This document shows, in pieces, positions 11,614-24,090 of a DNA stretch of 64,000 nt (the first letter of the stretch is position 1; each line of letters starts with the position of its first letter). The position numbers were made by a program, and so were the translations under genes. The notes under the pieces are model-generated. The model did no database searches. It had not been told where the DNA came from and saw only the letters and a program-made list of their open reading frames with translations. This DNA is from Linnemannia elongata (lineage: Eukaryota > Mortierellomycota > Mortierellomycetes > Mortierellales > Mortierellaceae): contig JAXBDG010000013.1 in assembly GCA_036320915.1 (NCBI GenBank), positions 62,001 through 126,000 of the forward strand, in the 5' to 3' direction.

Positions 11614-14266
11614 TTACTTGTTAAAGTCGACAAAGAACTCCCAACGACCATCAGCGAGCCCCTTGGCAGTATCCTCAAGCACAACCTCACGACGACTCTC
11701 AACATACACAGTCTTGTCCAAAACCTGCTGACGAAGCTCGGCAATCTTTTCCCGCTCAATTGGCTTCTCAAGCAGCTCGCTCAAGGCTTCAACCGCCACC
11801 TCAAGATCACGCTGGTTGTCCTCAAACAGCTCCGTCATATTGTTCCGGGCCAAATAGAAGGCAAACGCATATGTCCATCGCAATGTCATACGGCACGATG
11901 TCAACACATCCACAGCCCTCTTCAAGAACTGTACCTCAATCCACGACAAGTCACTCGTCCTCTGCATCTCCTCCATCTTCTTCTCTGTCTTTGTATACAA
12001 GTCCCGATCCAGCTTCGCCGAGTGTTCGTGATTCGCGTAACGGTTGTAGTACTATTCGGTGCGTCAATTAAAAGTAGGAAGAAGGCTGGTGGTGATTAGT
12101 CAATGGCCACAACATGTACATCGAATAGCAATGATAGCCAAAATATAATCGAAAAGAAAAAGAAGAGATAATGACAAAGGCAACAAAAGAAAAAGTAGAA
12201 GGGAGAAATGACGAAGAAAGGGAATAAAGCACAAATGAGCACATCAAGACAATCAATGAGAAGATGTATAAAGGGCAAACAACAAAAAGAAGGGCATACG
12301 TGGAGGTAGCGCTCGAGGGAGGCGCGGGATTTGGCTTGCTGGTCGCGGGCATCGGCACTGCTGGACTCCTCAAAACGGTTGCAGTTGTACCACGAGGTGC
12401 CGTGCTCAGACCAAGGACCCATGCAGACCCAGCAGAACTCGTATTTACACTTGCGGCACGTCATATGGTTACATCCTCCGTTCTTCTCGATGGTCGATTG
12501 ACATTTGCTGCACTCCTTCGTATGCGCTGAAATCCAATTGGCCGTCTCTGAATCATCCGCGCATTTCTTCTTCCACATCTTGACCAGTCCGCAGGGCGCA
12601 GGCTGGTGGTCGTCCAGAGTACAGTTGAAGCAGAACTTATGTCCACAGTCGCATGTCACTGTCGGGACAATGGTCGTAAATGAAGAGTGTGAAAGTCGGC
12701 ACTCGATTGCGTATTCGCAGTTGGGTGCAGGGCACCAGACCAGGTTGTCCAAGTCTGACACATATGCTCTGTCTTGCAACTGACGGTATCTATGGTCATT
12801 TCAATGCAAAGATTGACATGTTTGAGTTAGATTAAGGAACATGAATGAAATCAAATGACTTATGCGTCATTACGAAATGGAGGGAACAAGGAGGAATAGA
12901 CAACCAAAGTAATAATGATGGCGCTCGCAAAAAGAGGGCAGTAGAGGGAATGACCTACTTGGACATGACAGCTGCAGGGACGACCTTTTTGATGGTAGGT
13001 TCATCGACGACGACATCGCATCCAGTCTCGGGACAGAGAATCCGACGGCACTCGCCCTCCTCGACAATCTTTTGGCGCAGATAGTGCTCGTAGCAGGGTT
13101 GGCAAAAGACGTGTCCACAGCGCAATCCAAATGCAGGACCGGCACTACTGTCGTCAAAGCAGATCATGCAAACGAATCCTCTGGGTCGCTTCACTTGAGG
13201 AGTGTGAACATCATTCAGAACCACACCAGACTTGTCCAAGATCTCTTGGGCATGGTCCATGTACCGCTCGACGAGGCGTTCCTTGTTCCACTTGAAGTTT
13301 CTCAAAAGAGCAGCTGCCTGATCCTGCGTCATGCCGAGAATACCGGCGACATGGCTCGACGCACTCGCCTGAGCTGCCACAATATCGGAAAGTGGCAGGA
13401 CAGAAAAGTCGACCTGGTATGCCTTCTTGCGCTGCTTTTCCGTGATCATGTCCGAGAATCCAATATCCTCTGTCTGCTCGTATTCCAGGTCTATTATGAA
13501 AATGTCGATTGAACAAGTTACCCGGGTGTTTGTTAGTTGAGGCTTGTCCAGTTGACCCATAATTGGTGGCGTTTTTCATATTGTTTTCATCGGTGCCCAC
13601 TGAGGACAAACGCGGGATTTTATCCTTCTAGAAGACTCTAATGCGTGCTTTTTGAATATTGTCACCGTTGGTATAGATGCCATATACAACTCCCGACAAT
13701 GAATGACCTTTTGTTACTCTCCTTACCCGATCCTTCCTCCTGTGAATCGAAGTCGTCATAGTCAGACGAGCCTATGAAACAAGACACATGAGAGAAAAGG
13801 AGAGTGCGATTCGATTAGTCATCGTTGAGCAAGAGTCCAAAATAAAAGCTACTTGTGACTAAAAAGAAACACCTGTTGCAAGTGATCCTCCCTTGCTTGT
13901 AAGTCAGTATACGTGTGAATGCAGCCCCCCATGGCATTGTGCATTTGAGTGAAGGAATTAGGGTGGGCGAGTGCGAGTATGCGAGAAGAGGGCAAGGGGA
14001 TGAGTGGTATGCTCTCGCCTTTCTTCAACTCGCACGCAGCTGCTACTCAACTACTTTGTTCATTCAAGGTCTTTTGTTCCGTGCATGTGTGTGTTCTTCC
14101 TCTCCTTTCAGTAGTGCTGAATCCCCTTGTTTTACGTCCTTGTGTCCTTGTGTCCTCTTTGCATTGCTGTGAGTACATTTGAGAGGCGAGTTTATTGTTG
14201 AAGTCGTTGTTGTTCTTGTTGTCTCTTACCAGCAAAGTCGTCGTCGCTGAGTGTTCCTGTGCTCAT
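11614..14266 (-). CDS. Ariadne-type RBR E3 ubiquitin ligase
   Basis: Five exons (14266-14230, 13771-13727, 13490-12959, 12789-12300, 12051-11614) keep phase and give 513 residues, usual for Ariadne. After an acidic N-terminus and a UBA-like segment (about 68-105), RING1 starts at residue 135 (CMICFDDS, CGHVFCQPC). The IBR follows (CPAPNCEYAIEC, CDCGHKFCFNC), then RING2/Rcat (CSKCQSTIEKNGGCNHMTC) with the catalytic Cys at about 311. The C-terminal Ariadne helical domain, which autoinhibits the enzyme, ends in the typical ESRREVVLEDTAKG-like block just before the stop. RBR enzymes take ubiquitin from an E2 onto this Cys before passing it to substrate; partners here are unknown. The stop overlaps a donor-like GTAAGC, so a tiny extra exon is possible, but the family ends at this point. 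Confidence 0.93.
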
Positions 14267-14651
14267 TTTAAGTGGTTGTTATCAAATGTTTTATTGTTTT
14301 GTTGGTTGTTGAAAGTATGGGAGTGTGAGTGAATGAAATGAGCAAGAGAGAGGTCTGAAGGGAAAGTGCAAAGTGAAAAGGAAGAAAGGAAGAAAAAAGG
14401 AGAAATTGGGAATCAAATCGCGCTCTTGCTCTTACGCTGTGTGTCGTTGCACTGTCTCACCACAGGTCACATGGCTCATTCACCCTTGGTCAGGGAAAGG
14501 ACTAAAAAGCGCAAGAGGCTCGCGTGTTCAACGAAATCACACAGCATAGACATGCACACGAGAACATAATGAAGTGGTTGCGTAGATGTTGATGATGACA
14601 ATATAGTAGTAATAAAAGTACAGACCGAGAATAAAAAAAAGAGGGGGAATC
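14267..14651. other. spacer between EXO1 3' end and RBR ligase start
   Basis: Minus-strand promoter and leader of the RBR ligase plus the 3' untranslated region of EXO1. Nothing else recognised. Confidence 0.5.
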
Positions 14652-17395
14652 TTAATGCTGGGCACGGACAGGCGCTGAAGACGAGGAGGCTGTAAATCGG
14701 AACCGATCAAGACACAACTTTGGCCGCACATCTTCTTCTTCCTCAGGTATCGACAGGGACGTATCTGTTGATGTCGTTGAAGAAGTAGATGAAGGAGATG
14801 GGGAGGAAGATCCTGAAAGCCGCATAGAATCTGCAGGATGCGCTGTTGCCTTTGCAGTTGTCGCCTTACTCACAAGTGTCATATCAAGAGCTCGGCGACC
14901 AGCGTCGAGGTGATAAGGCGATGGTCCTGATTTTGCCTCTGCAGCCTCCAATTGGGTATCCACAGTTGTGGCGACCGGCTCAACAGTCCTTGAACATTTC
15001 GTGCTAGCAACAGTCAAGGTGATGGTATGCGAGGTTGGCTGTACTACTGAAGACGCAGTGTTCGATGCAGCTGGTTTGGCCTTGGAGTTGAGTTGGATCC
15101 GTCCGCAGTTCTGAAAGGCTCGCTTCAGACCGGGTGTCCGTCCAGACTGAGCTGTGCTGGAGAACTTTTCCCGCCACCCCTGAATCACCTTGGCCTCTGC
15201 TCGCTTATATTCAAAGACCTCCTCTTCCACTGCTTTCGACTCGACCAATACAGACACCTTTCTAGGACTGGTGGCGGTTTCCTTTGCCGTAGAGGGCCGA
15301 GGTTTCTTGGGGCTCATGGTCACAGACTCGCGACGCTTTGAAGGTGACTTCACCTTGGGTGTATCCACCACGTGCAACAAGGCAGCCTCGTCAAGTCCAA
15401 TGCCACTGTCTTCCCTTGGGGTTGAAGATCGCGTATCCTGGGCAGTCGGAGAGGTTGTTGTTGTCAAGGTGTCGCAATCGTCCGATGTGTCGATGGTATC
15501 AAAGTGCCCAAAGAACCGACTCCTTGACTCTACAATGATATTGCGAGGCTGGGATGGTAGCTCTGGCGAGTATTTGTGTTGATAGGGCTGTGTCGTTGGC
15601 GGAAAGATGCTGGACATGTTGGCAAATGAATTGGGTGCTGGTGAGACCTCGAGTACTCGCCGCTTAATAGTCGCAAAGTTGTCGTTCTTAGGAAACTCGC
15701 GCTTTTGCGTTCCGGTATGTGTCAAGGTTGTTGTCGTGGAGGTTTTTTGAAAATATGTGTTGATCGCCTTTCCAGCAGCCTATTCAGTGTGAAGACGTAC
15801 AAAGATTTTGTCAGCAGCGCGTTTCATTTTACCTATGACAACGAGCATTCTAGAGGTCAGTTCTAGTGTAACTTACAGGTCGGTTCTCCTTGCCAACATA
15901 GGCATGTTTTACATAGTGATTAGGTCTTTGGTTGACCGGTCCGCTGAGTGGTGTCTTGTCGATTGGGTTGATCCTTCCCTCCGCGATTCCTAACATTACA
16001 GTTGCATCCAATGGTCTAGTCATCGAAATAAAAAAAACCACATCATCAGTTATTTCTCCAATGGGGCCTTACAAACTGAGCTATCAACAAAGACCAATAG
16101 CAACTTACGGGCCCAAGAAGTGGTACTCTTCGGTTTGCATTAGATCCTTCAGGTCGTCTGGGATAGGGTTGAGATGGGCCATTGTCTTTGATCTAGGATC
16201 AAAGACTCGGGCATAGAGGAAAGTCAAGTCGGCTTGCCTGAACTCCATCTCATAGCCCGATGGGATCTTCATGCTAGTGTTCTCCATGCGCACATGCCGA
16301 AGGACCTTGTCGTATGTCTTGTATCGTCGTAAAAGTCGCTGCGCTGTTTTGAGACCCATTCCAGGGATCGATGGCAGATAGTCGCATCCGGCGAGAATAC
16401 ACATGTGGCGAATTTCAGTCAGTGTCCAGTCCTGGAAAGACACTTCCTGCACTCTGCTCAGCTTGTCAAACAGGATCTCTGCTCCTGCGCCAAACTGATC
16501 CAACTTAAAAATCACCTATGGACATTGAGGGAAGCAAAAAAGCGAGTGAGTGCCGTTTCGAACAGGGAGTTCATATCTATGTAACACAGCGAGTGAGGGG
16601 TACCTTCTTGCAGCCAAAGACAAGGAGATCCGAGTCCTCGGTGACAATGCCGTCAACGATCCCATGCTTTTCAAGATATGCCAACTGTGCATCAGCCTCG
16701 TAGGGTGCCACCACAAAGTCGACTCCTGCGGCCTTTAGAGCTTGAATGACTTCGAAGGCCATCTCTGGTGTTACATCTACACACTTGCGGAACTGGTCCA
16801 TTGCCTGCTTTGACTTTCCTGCCCGATGAAGATCCAATGCCTGTTTCTTGCTCTCTTCTCTTCGACTAGTATTATTCAATTGGACAATTAATAGGTTAAT
16901 TCAATTGGAGAATTGATATGATGATTCGATTTGTCCACTACTAAACCTGACAATTGATAAACGTGTAACTTTGTTTCGTCGAAGTGGTTTTTACTACTTG
17001 CCTCAGTCGTTCTTGTTCTGTTGATGCCTTTGATGGTAGATATCCACCGTCAAAGACCACATAGGGCTTGACGCCAAAGAACTTGAACATCTCAATCTTG
17101 CGCATAAAATACGTGACATATCTACTTGGAGTAATTTGATGTGTGTTGTGTTATGTAGTGTCAGAAGGAGTCGAATGAGATTGCCCCTCGCTCTTCAACA
17201 AAGAAATGAAAAAAGTGATGAAAAGGACGCGTACTTGTTGGTGGGTTGACCGAGACAGAGTTCCTGTGCGCAGGAGAAGGCGCCCTTGTGGAGCCAGACG
17301 TATCCGTCGACAGCGAGGGTCATTCCTGCATAGTCTTTGAGATGGACGGGTCTCTCGATTGACTTTAGCAGGGGTAACAGACCCTGAATTCCCAT
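14652..17395 (-). CDS. EXO1: exonuclease 1 (XPG/Rad2 family 5'-3' exonuclease and flap endonuclease)
   Basis: Six exons (17395-17235, 17121-17002, 16865-16604, 16515-16109, 16015-15877, 15779-14652) join in phase to 738 residues. The N domain begins MGIQGLLPLLKSI, diagnostic for EXO1. The metal-binding acids of the family are present: Asp30, Asp78, Glu150 and Asp152 (APYEADAQ), Asp171 and Asp173 (TEDSDLL), Asp226 (AGCDYL). The helix-two-turn-helix follows (PGMGLKTAQRLLRRY). The long C-terminal tail is disordered and Ser/Pro/Lys-rich, with an ESRSRFFGHF block resembling the conserved SRFF of other EXO1 proteins. EXO1 resects DNA ends and acts in mismatch repair in the nucleus. Intron 2 (17001-16866) appears to be a GC-AG intron (AG|GCAAGT); the nearby GT donor breaks the frame. 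Confidence 0.94.
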
Positions 17396-17869
17396 TGCGT
17401 TCTCCTTTCTGTTGTCCTTGTTATTGTTGTATGTTTGAGTGAAAGTATTGCAGTTGTTGGCTGAAAGCGAGTGGTGAATGATTATTAGGCAATTAGAAGT
17501 GTGGAGTAGCAAGTGAGACGAAACGAGAGTGGGGTATTTGGTGGCAATGGGCGGGAGGGAGGTGTCTTTGTTTGTGGTGTGTTTCCAGGGTTCAAGAGAC
17601 ACAAAGAAAAACGCGACATTTGAGAGGAGGGTAGTGGCTTGGGATTAAAGTCACGTGTAACTTGGATTCATTTTATCATCTCCGAGAGATGCTGTAGGTA
17701 GGGTGGACAGAGGGTCAGGCACCGAAGGAAACAGAGAGACTTCTACCGAACGAACCAGGCGAGCCCACTCGCTCAGATCAATTGGAGGAAGAGAGGGGGG
17801 ATGGTGCGTTTGGAAGCAGGGGAAGGATCCATCGACGATCTGCTTTGTTTTTTTTGAGAGAAGAACAAG

Positions 17870-17933
<64 letters not shown>

Positions 17934-18825
17934 AAGAGAATGCTGTTGGTGCTTGTTGGTTCCATCTCGATCAAGATACGAGCGAACATGAAATGTCTCT
18001 TGTCCAGTAGTTGACAAGCCATGGATGACAAAGAAGAAGAAGAAAAGTACCGAACCAATTGTTGAGCTTGACAGATCAGAGAAAGAAGCAATAGCGCCGG
18101 AAGAAGAAGACAGAGATAACCCTCTCCCTTTGAAATAACTTGACTCCACTCCTTTGCTTGGCCTTGGCCTTGGGCTTGCCTGCCCTTGCGAAGAAAGAAA
18201 AAGACGAAAAATGTCGCCATCCTTAGTGAAAGTGATGGCTCTCCTCCATAGATACACAGTCACATCCATCCAATCAATGACCTTGATTTCTCCTATTTCC
18301 GAATGATCTTTGCCCTTTTTAACCCTCTTTTGTTGCTTCGCGATCCGTTCATTTGCTTATTTGCTGCTTACTGACTGACTGTGCTGACTGTGCTGACAAT
18401 AACGCTTATTCTGTGTGTAATTGTATGTGCTCTGTCCCTGTCTGTCCTCTCCTTTTGTCCCCGTTCCTTTGTCTGTGGGCGATGGCGCGATCGTTTTAAT
18501 CGCCATGCACTTGTCCAATTATCCGTCCCAAAAAGATCGATCTTTATTTTTTTTTTTTTTTTTTTTTTCATGATTTATCATGGCCATACTTAAAAAGAAG
18601 GACAGGCCCTTGCTCACTTCTACTTTTCTCTTCTTCTTCCTCTTCTTCTTCACTCCTCTTTCTTTACTCCTCCTCACACCCTCCTAACTCTCCCCTACCG
18701 TCAAACATCCTTCCTCCTCTCCTCTCCTCTCTCCTCCTCTCTCCCTTTCGTCCTTCTTTTTTTCATTTCATACTTCATTCGCATTTTTTTTTTATTTTTT
18801 TCAATATTTGTAATATACACCAAAG
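17396..18825. other. divergent promoter region of EXO1 and MET10
   Basis: Contains leader and promoter sequence for both genes. It includes a GA dinucleotide repeat (17872-17929), a T-run at about 18547-18569, and a long C/T-rich leader (18610-18760) ending at the MET10 start. Open frames here are translations of these simple repeats. No RNA gene seen. Confidence 0.55.
17872..17929. repeat. GA dinucleotide microsatellite
   Basis: About 29 uninterrupted GA units in the EXO1/MET10 intergenic region. Confidence 0.97.
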
Positions 18826-21800
18826 ATGTTGACAGTCTTGCACACCCTCGCCAACTCGGCAGGTCTCTTCTCCAAGAACCAAACCGCCATCGCCAACTCC
18901 TCCGCCAACCCCTCTCAAAAGATTAACAAGGCCCTCCAAAACCTCCACGTCGTCCGCAAGATCATCCTCACCCAGAACTTATCCGAGGACAACGAACAGG
19001 CTGCCCTTGCTCGTCTTGACCACATCCTTGACCAGATCTCCGTCAACTCGCTCTCTGTCTTGACTTATTCCCAGCTCCAGGATCTTGCTACCGCCTTGAC
19101 TGTTTCTACAACTTCGACTACGACCACTTCAAAGGAGTTGACCCAGATTCTTTCGACCATTCGCTCCTCGACTGTTGTTACCACTACCACCACAAAGGTT
19201 ATCACAAAGACTATCAATGGAACCATCATCAACGAGGACGACACCGTCTCGGTCACCAGCTCTGAGGGCCCTTCCTCAGCGGTCACCGTCGTCGATGACC
19301 TCGACCAACTTTCGCTCTCCGTCCGATCCAACATCGCCCTCGGCATCCGAGGAGAGTCCAAGGCCAGCGCCCTTCAGTTGACTTCTGGAAACCTTGCCGT
19401 CGAGCATGTCGCCTACGCCCTCAGCGACCTCCTCTTCGTTTACCCTTCCTCGGCCTCCCAGCACTCTTACCTTGGACATGGATCGGAGCAGTGGGCAAAG
19501 GCTGGATTGAGCAACGCCACCAACTCTGTCTTGGCCCCTCAGGTCCTTCAGATGTCGACCCGTGCCAACGCTGCCTCTGCTGTCCTCGGTGCCGTTTCCT
19601 CTGCTGCCTCTGCAAAGGCCACCTCTTCCATCTCGACCTTGGCCTCCTCCGCTGCCATCGTCAACATGGTCCCTAACCTGTACCAGATTGCCCAAGCCAA
19701 CCGCCCTGTCGTCTTCCATGTCACTGCCGAGTCGGTCGATTCCAACTTGAACGTTCTCCGTGGCGATTACTCCGATGTCCTGGTCGCCCGCGAGACCGGT
19801 CTCTTGTACTTGGCTTCCAACTCTGTCCAAGAGGCTTACAACATCTCGGTCCTCGCCCACGCTGTCGCTGCCGGCACTAACCAGTCCGTCATCCATGTCC
19901 TGGACGGCGTTCAGACTAGCCAGCAGGTCGAGGCCATCAAGACTGTTGATGACCAGGCCCTTGCTGCCTTTGTCAAGCAGGAGCAGCGCAACGCTGTTGT
20001 CGCTCAGGATGAGGAGGCCTTGGTCTCTGCTATCGAGGGTATCTTTGACCGTGCTTCGGTTCTTCTTGGACACACTTACAAGGCCTTTGAGTACTCTGGC
20101 CCCAAGGATGCCGAGACCGTCGTTGTCGTCTACGGCCCCGCTGCCAACGTCGCCCACCACCTCGGTGATAAGGTAATTTCTTCTTTCTTTTTGTAAGTTT
20201 TTATTTGTAGGTTTCTATATGTTTATTTGACACCAACACTAACTCCTTTGGTTCTTTTTTTTATTGCTGCCTTACTATCAAATTAGGTTGGAGTGTTGAA
20301 CATTCGCTTGTACCGCCCATGGTCATTCTCGCACTTCTTGAAGGCCATCCCCACATCAACCAAGAACGTCATCGTCGTTGAGCCCGTCGCCAACACCGCC
20401 GCCCACGGACCCATCTTCCTCGATGTCTCGGCCTCCTTTAACCTCTGGACTGGTGCCCACCGCCCCACCGTCACCGACGTCAAGTACGGTCTTCACGGCG
20501 CCTCCCTTACCCAGAGCTGGATCAAGGCTCTCGTCCACCAGGTCCGTTCCTCCAAGGGTGCCAAGTTGGATCTGGCTTCGATTGTTGTTGCGGAACCCGA
20601 GGTCGCTCAGGAGGATGTCAACCAGGTCATCTTCTGGGAGACTGTTGCCTCGACCGCCGTTTCTGCCCATGTCGCCAAGCATTTCCAGTCTGCCCTCGGT
20701 CAGCGTACTCAGCACAGTTCTCGTATCAACTCTTACCGCCACTCAGCTGTCATCGAGACTCGCGTCCAGTACTCCAAGTCCAACACTGTTGCCTTTGGAG
20801 AGTCTTCTTTGGCCAGCTATGCGACTGTTCAGGATGTTGCCATCTTGGCCGAGTACAACGTTGTTGCTTCATTGAAGCAAGGCGCTGTTCTTGTTTTGAA
20901 CGCCCCCTGGAGTGTTGAGGAGTTGGAGGCCAAGACCTCAGCTGCTTTCCGTTTCGCCTTGGGAGCCAAGCAGATCCAGGTCCTTCTCATCGACTTGAAC
21001 AACGTCGCCAAGGAGTTGGGTCTCTCGGGTGCTGGCAAGACCCTTCTTGGCCAGATTACCTTCCTCAAGACCCACTCGTCCAACTTGCAGGATGCCGCCT
21101 TCGGTGCCATTGCTCGCCAGTACGAGACCTCCAACAACAAGCTGTTCAACGACTTGATCTCTTCCCTCATCGAGCGTGTCGACAAGGAGGTCATCGAGGT
21201 GCCCCAGAACCCCAACTGGTTGGCCATTGAGCTCGGTGAGGCCGATCAGACTGCCCTTGCTCTCCCCAAGCACGTCACCTCGACTGTCCGCGGTATCGCC
21301 AACGCCTTTGAGGGCACCAACGCTACCATTGTCGAGGAGTCTGTCTCTGAGGAAGGAGAGGTTGCTCTTGGAAAGACCTCGAACTGGCACCAGGCTGCCT
21401 GGCAGCTTATGTTCTCCGAGGCCTACGAGACCCGCCAGGCCCTCTCCGATGGCGATCACTCGTACTTGGTCAAGATCACCGAGAACCGTCGTCTCACCCC
21501 CTCAACCTACGACCGTAACGTCTTCCACCTCGAGTTCGACACCACCAACACGGGTCTTAAGTACGAGATTGGAGATGCTCTCGGCATCCACGGCTGGAAC
21601 GATACCCAGGAGGTCCTCGACTTTATCGAGTTTTATGGTGAGAAGCCCGAGACCGTCGTCGTCGTCCCCCGCGCATTGGCCAAGAACGCCCCCGAGGGTA
21701 CCATCGCCCGCCACCAGACCAACTCGCTCCTCCAGATCCTTCAACAGACTTTGGATCTCTTTGGTCGCCCCTCCAAGCGTTTCTATGCAGACTTGATCCC

Positions 21801-22638
21801 CTATGCTACCAACGCCGCCGAGAAGGAACGCCTCACGCACTTGATCTCTGCCGAGGGCGCCCAAGAGTTCAAGGATCGTGTCGACGAGACCCTCACCCAC
21901 GCCGACATTCTTCGCGAGTTCCCCTCTGCCCACCCTTCAATCCCCCAGCTGATCAACATGTTGCCTGCCATCAAGCCTCGCCACTACTCGATCGCCTCCT
22001 CCCAAAAGGCCCACCCCAACTCTGTCCATCTTCTGATCGTCGCTGTCGAGTGGACCGCCCCCTCAGGCAAGGCCCGCTTCGGTCAGTGCACCCGCTACTT
22101 GACCTCCTTGGGCGTCGGTGACAACGTCACTGTCTCCATCAAGCCCTCCGTCATGACCCTGCCTCCATCCCCTCACCAGCCCGTCATCATGGCTGGTCTC
22201 GGTACTGGTATGGCCCCCTTCCGCGCCTTCATCCAGGAGCGCGCCTGGCAAAAGGCCCAAGGAATCGACGTCGGACCCATGATCCTCTACTTTGGTTCCC
22301 GTAACCGTTCCAACGAATACCTGTACGGTGAAGAACTCGAAGCCTACCACGCCGACGGACTCTTGACCCACCTTCGCCTTGCCTTCTCGCGTGACCAAAA
22401 GGAGAAGATCTACATTCAGCACAAGATGAACGAGGACGGCCAGCTGTTGCACAAGTACCTTTTGGATGCCCAGTTGAACGGACACTTCTACTTGTGTGGA
22501 CCTACCTGGCCCGCTGGAGATGTCAAGGATGCGATTGTACAGAGTTTCATGGATGGCGAGGCGTGCGCTGCGATTGATGCCAACCGTATTGTCAACAAGT
22601 TGAAGGAGGAGGAGCGCTATGTTCTTGAGGTCTACTAA
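18826..22638 (+). CDS. MET10: sulfite reductase [NADPH] flavoprotein component
   Basis: Two exons (18826-20172, 20288-22638) separated by one intron (GTAATT...TTAG) give 1232 residues. The N-terminal 700 or so residues match the fungal Met10 extension related to pyruvate-ferredoxin oxidoreductase. The C-terminal half is a ferredoxin-NADP reductase-type module: FAD-binding PRHYSIASS near 1013, NADPH-binding GLGTGMAPFRAF near 1086, then YFGSRNRSNEY and FYLCGP, ending EERYVLEVY. The subunit passes electrons from NADPH through flavin to the sirohaem subunit that reduces sulfite to sulfide in sulfate assimilation (cytosol). Codon use is strongly biased (C-ending codons, TTG for Leu), as expected for high expression. 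It is divergent from EXO1. Confidence 0.95.
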
Positions 22639-23017
22639 AGAGGTGTGGGTTTTTTATTATTCACCCCCCACCCTCTTTTTGTACCAGTATCACTTTTTTC
22701 CCCTTCTCTTGTAGCATTCCCATTTCATTTTTTGTCTTTGTAATAAAAGCAAGCTAGTTAATACCCTCCCTCCATTCATTCTCATTGCCTTTTCTCTCTA
22801 CTGTTGCGCCACCAACCACAAAAGGGATCAAACATTAGCCATTCATTCGAGGTGAGTCAGTTCCATTTCATTTTCCCAGGCACGATCACATTCCCCCTAT
22901 CACCTCCTATCTTCATAAGAAAGGAAATTTCCGTTCGACCCCCTTTCCTCTTCTCCATCCTTCTTCTTCATCCTTCACATCCTCCTCCTCATTTCATCCA
23001 TCATACCCTCATTCACA
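22639..23017. other. spacer between MET10 and GNAT gene
   Basis: MET10 3' untranslated region, with AATAAA at about 22742 as a probable polyadenylation signal, and the C/T-rich leader of the GNAT gene (22890-23015). Confidence 0.55.
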
Positions 23018-23788
23018 ATGACCCCCGAGACACAACCCCCAACAGTCATCGTCCGCCTCGCACGCCCAGAGGATGACGCCCTCTACGGCGACGATATCTA
23101 CCGCATTGTTAACACCGCCTACCGCTCCAGTAAATATCCCACTCTATTTTTTTTTTTTTTTTTTCAATTCTTTTGTACTTCTTGCGGCAAACCTCCAACG
23201 GTCCGATTCCCATTCTCGAAAAAAAACTCCGGTCTAACCCCCCCTCCCTTCCTCGATTCATCCCCTCACTACCATAAAGACGCAGGATGGACACACGAAT
23301 CCCACTTGATCGCAAAAGACCGCATCTCCCGCCCAGACGTAAAACAAGTCCTTGCCGACACCATCAACCCCGTCCTCCTCGCCTTCGACTCTGTGACCAA
23401 CAACGTTATCGGAACCCTCCAACTCGACCCTGCAGAACACTACCCTGATTTCGGACATTACACCGCTAGCCCTACCTACACTTTTGACTACACCACTTCT
23501 GAAACTGTCCCACGCACAGAACAGATCATGCTCGGTCTCATCTCTGTCGATCCTACACAACAATCCCGTGGTACTGGCAGGAAGCTCGTTGAAGCCGGGT
23601 TGAAGCATGCAAGGGAAGTCATGGGCAGGAAACAGGCCGTTGTCTATGTGTTGTACCAGAGGACGGAATTGAGGGAGTGGTATCAGAGGGTTGGTTTTGT
23701 CGATTATGGAGAAAAGAGACCTTACCCGGATGTTGGGAACACTAAGCAGGAGGATGTTCATTTCAATGTTTTGAGATTGGCGTTGTAA
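23018..23788 (+). CDS. GNAT-family N-acetyltransferase
   Basis: Two exons (23018-23129 and 23280-23788) give 206 residues; the intron is 150 bases with GT-AG ends and a T-run. The fold is recognisable from the N-terminal VRLARPEDDALYGDDIYRI and AYRS, the strand GTLQLDPAE, the segment MLGLISVDPTQQSRGTGRKL at the acetyl-CoA loop (Q/RxxGxG/A type) and YVLYQRTELREWYQRVGF near the C-terminus. Members move an acetyl group from acetyl-CoA to an amine; the acceptor is unknown. The intron has no stop in frame and a length divisible by three, so an unspliced mRNA would encode a 256-residue form. The acceptor at 23279 gives the better match AYRSNAGWTHES; a second AG six bases on is possible. Confidence 0.86.
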   Translation: MTPETQPPTVIVRLARPEDDALYGDDIYRIVNTAYRSSKYPTLFFFFFFQFFCTSCGKPPTVRFPFSKKNSGLTPPPFLDSSPHYHKDAGWTHESHLIAKDRISRPDVKQVLADTINPVLLAFDSVTNNVIGTLQLDPAEHYPDFGHYTASPTYTFDYTTSETVPRTEQIMLGLISVDPTQQSRGTGRKLVEAGLKHAREVMGRKQAVVYVLYQRTELREWYQRVGFVDYGEKRPYPDVGNTKQEDVHFNVLRLAL

Positions 23789-24090
23789 ATACGGGTGGGA
23801 TGTTGGGAAATTGGGAAGGTGTGCGGGGAAGGAGGGGTAGCAGCGCAGCGCAGTAGAATATAGAAGTTCCATCTTCGCCCCTTTTGGAATACATACACAC
23901 CCTTCTCCCCTCATAGATTTATTTTACCTGATGTCCAATAAGATGATCAATTCCTGTTTGCTGTATCCCTACTTTTCTCGACTGTGAGAACGCCATTTTG
24001 TTTCTTTGTTCAATATTTTTATTCCTTTTCTTCTCACACCCTCTATCGTCACCTTTGGGTGCATACCAAAAAATACAAAATATCTGTTAT
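23789..24090. other. convergent spacer between GNAT and USE1
   Basis: 3' untranslated sequence of both converging genes; nothing else seen. Confidence 0.5.

Noticed and set aside
17651..18220. Open frames with long Ser-Leu repeats near the GA microsatellite
   Set aside because: They are translations of the dinucleotide repeat and C/T leader.
19276..20160. Long antisense frames within MET10
   Set aside because: They are shadows of the strongly biased codon use in MET10; Asp/Gly/Val-rich translation with no family match.
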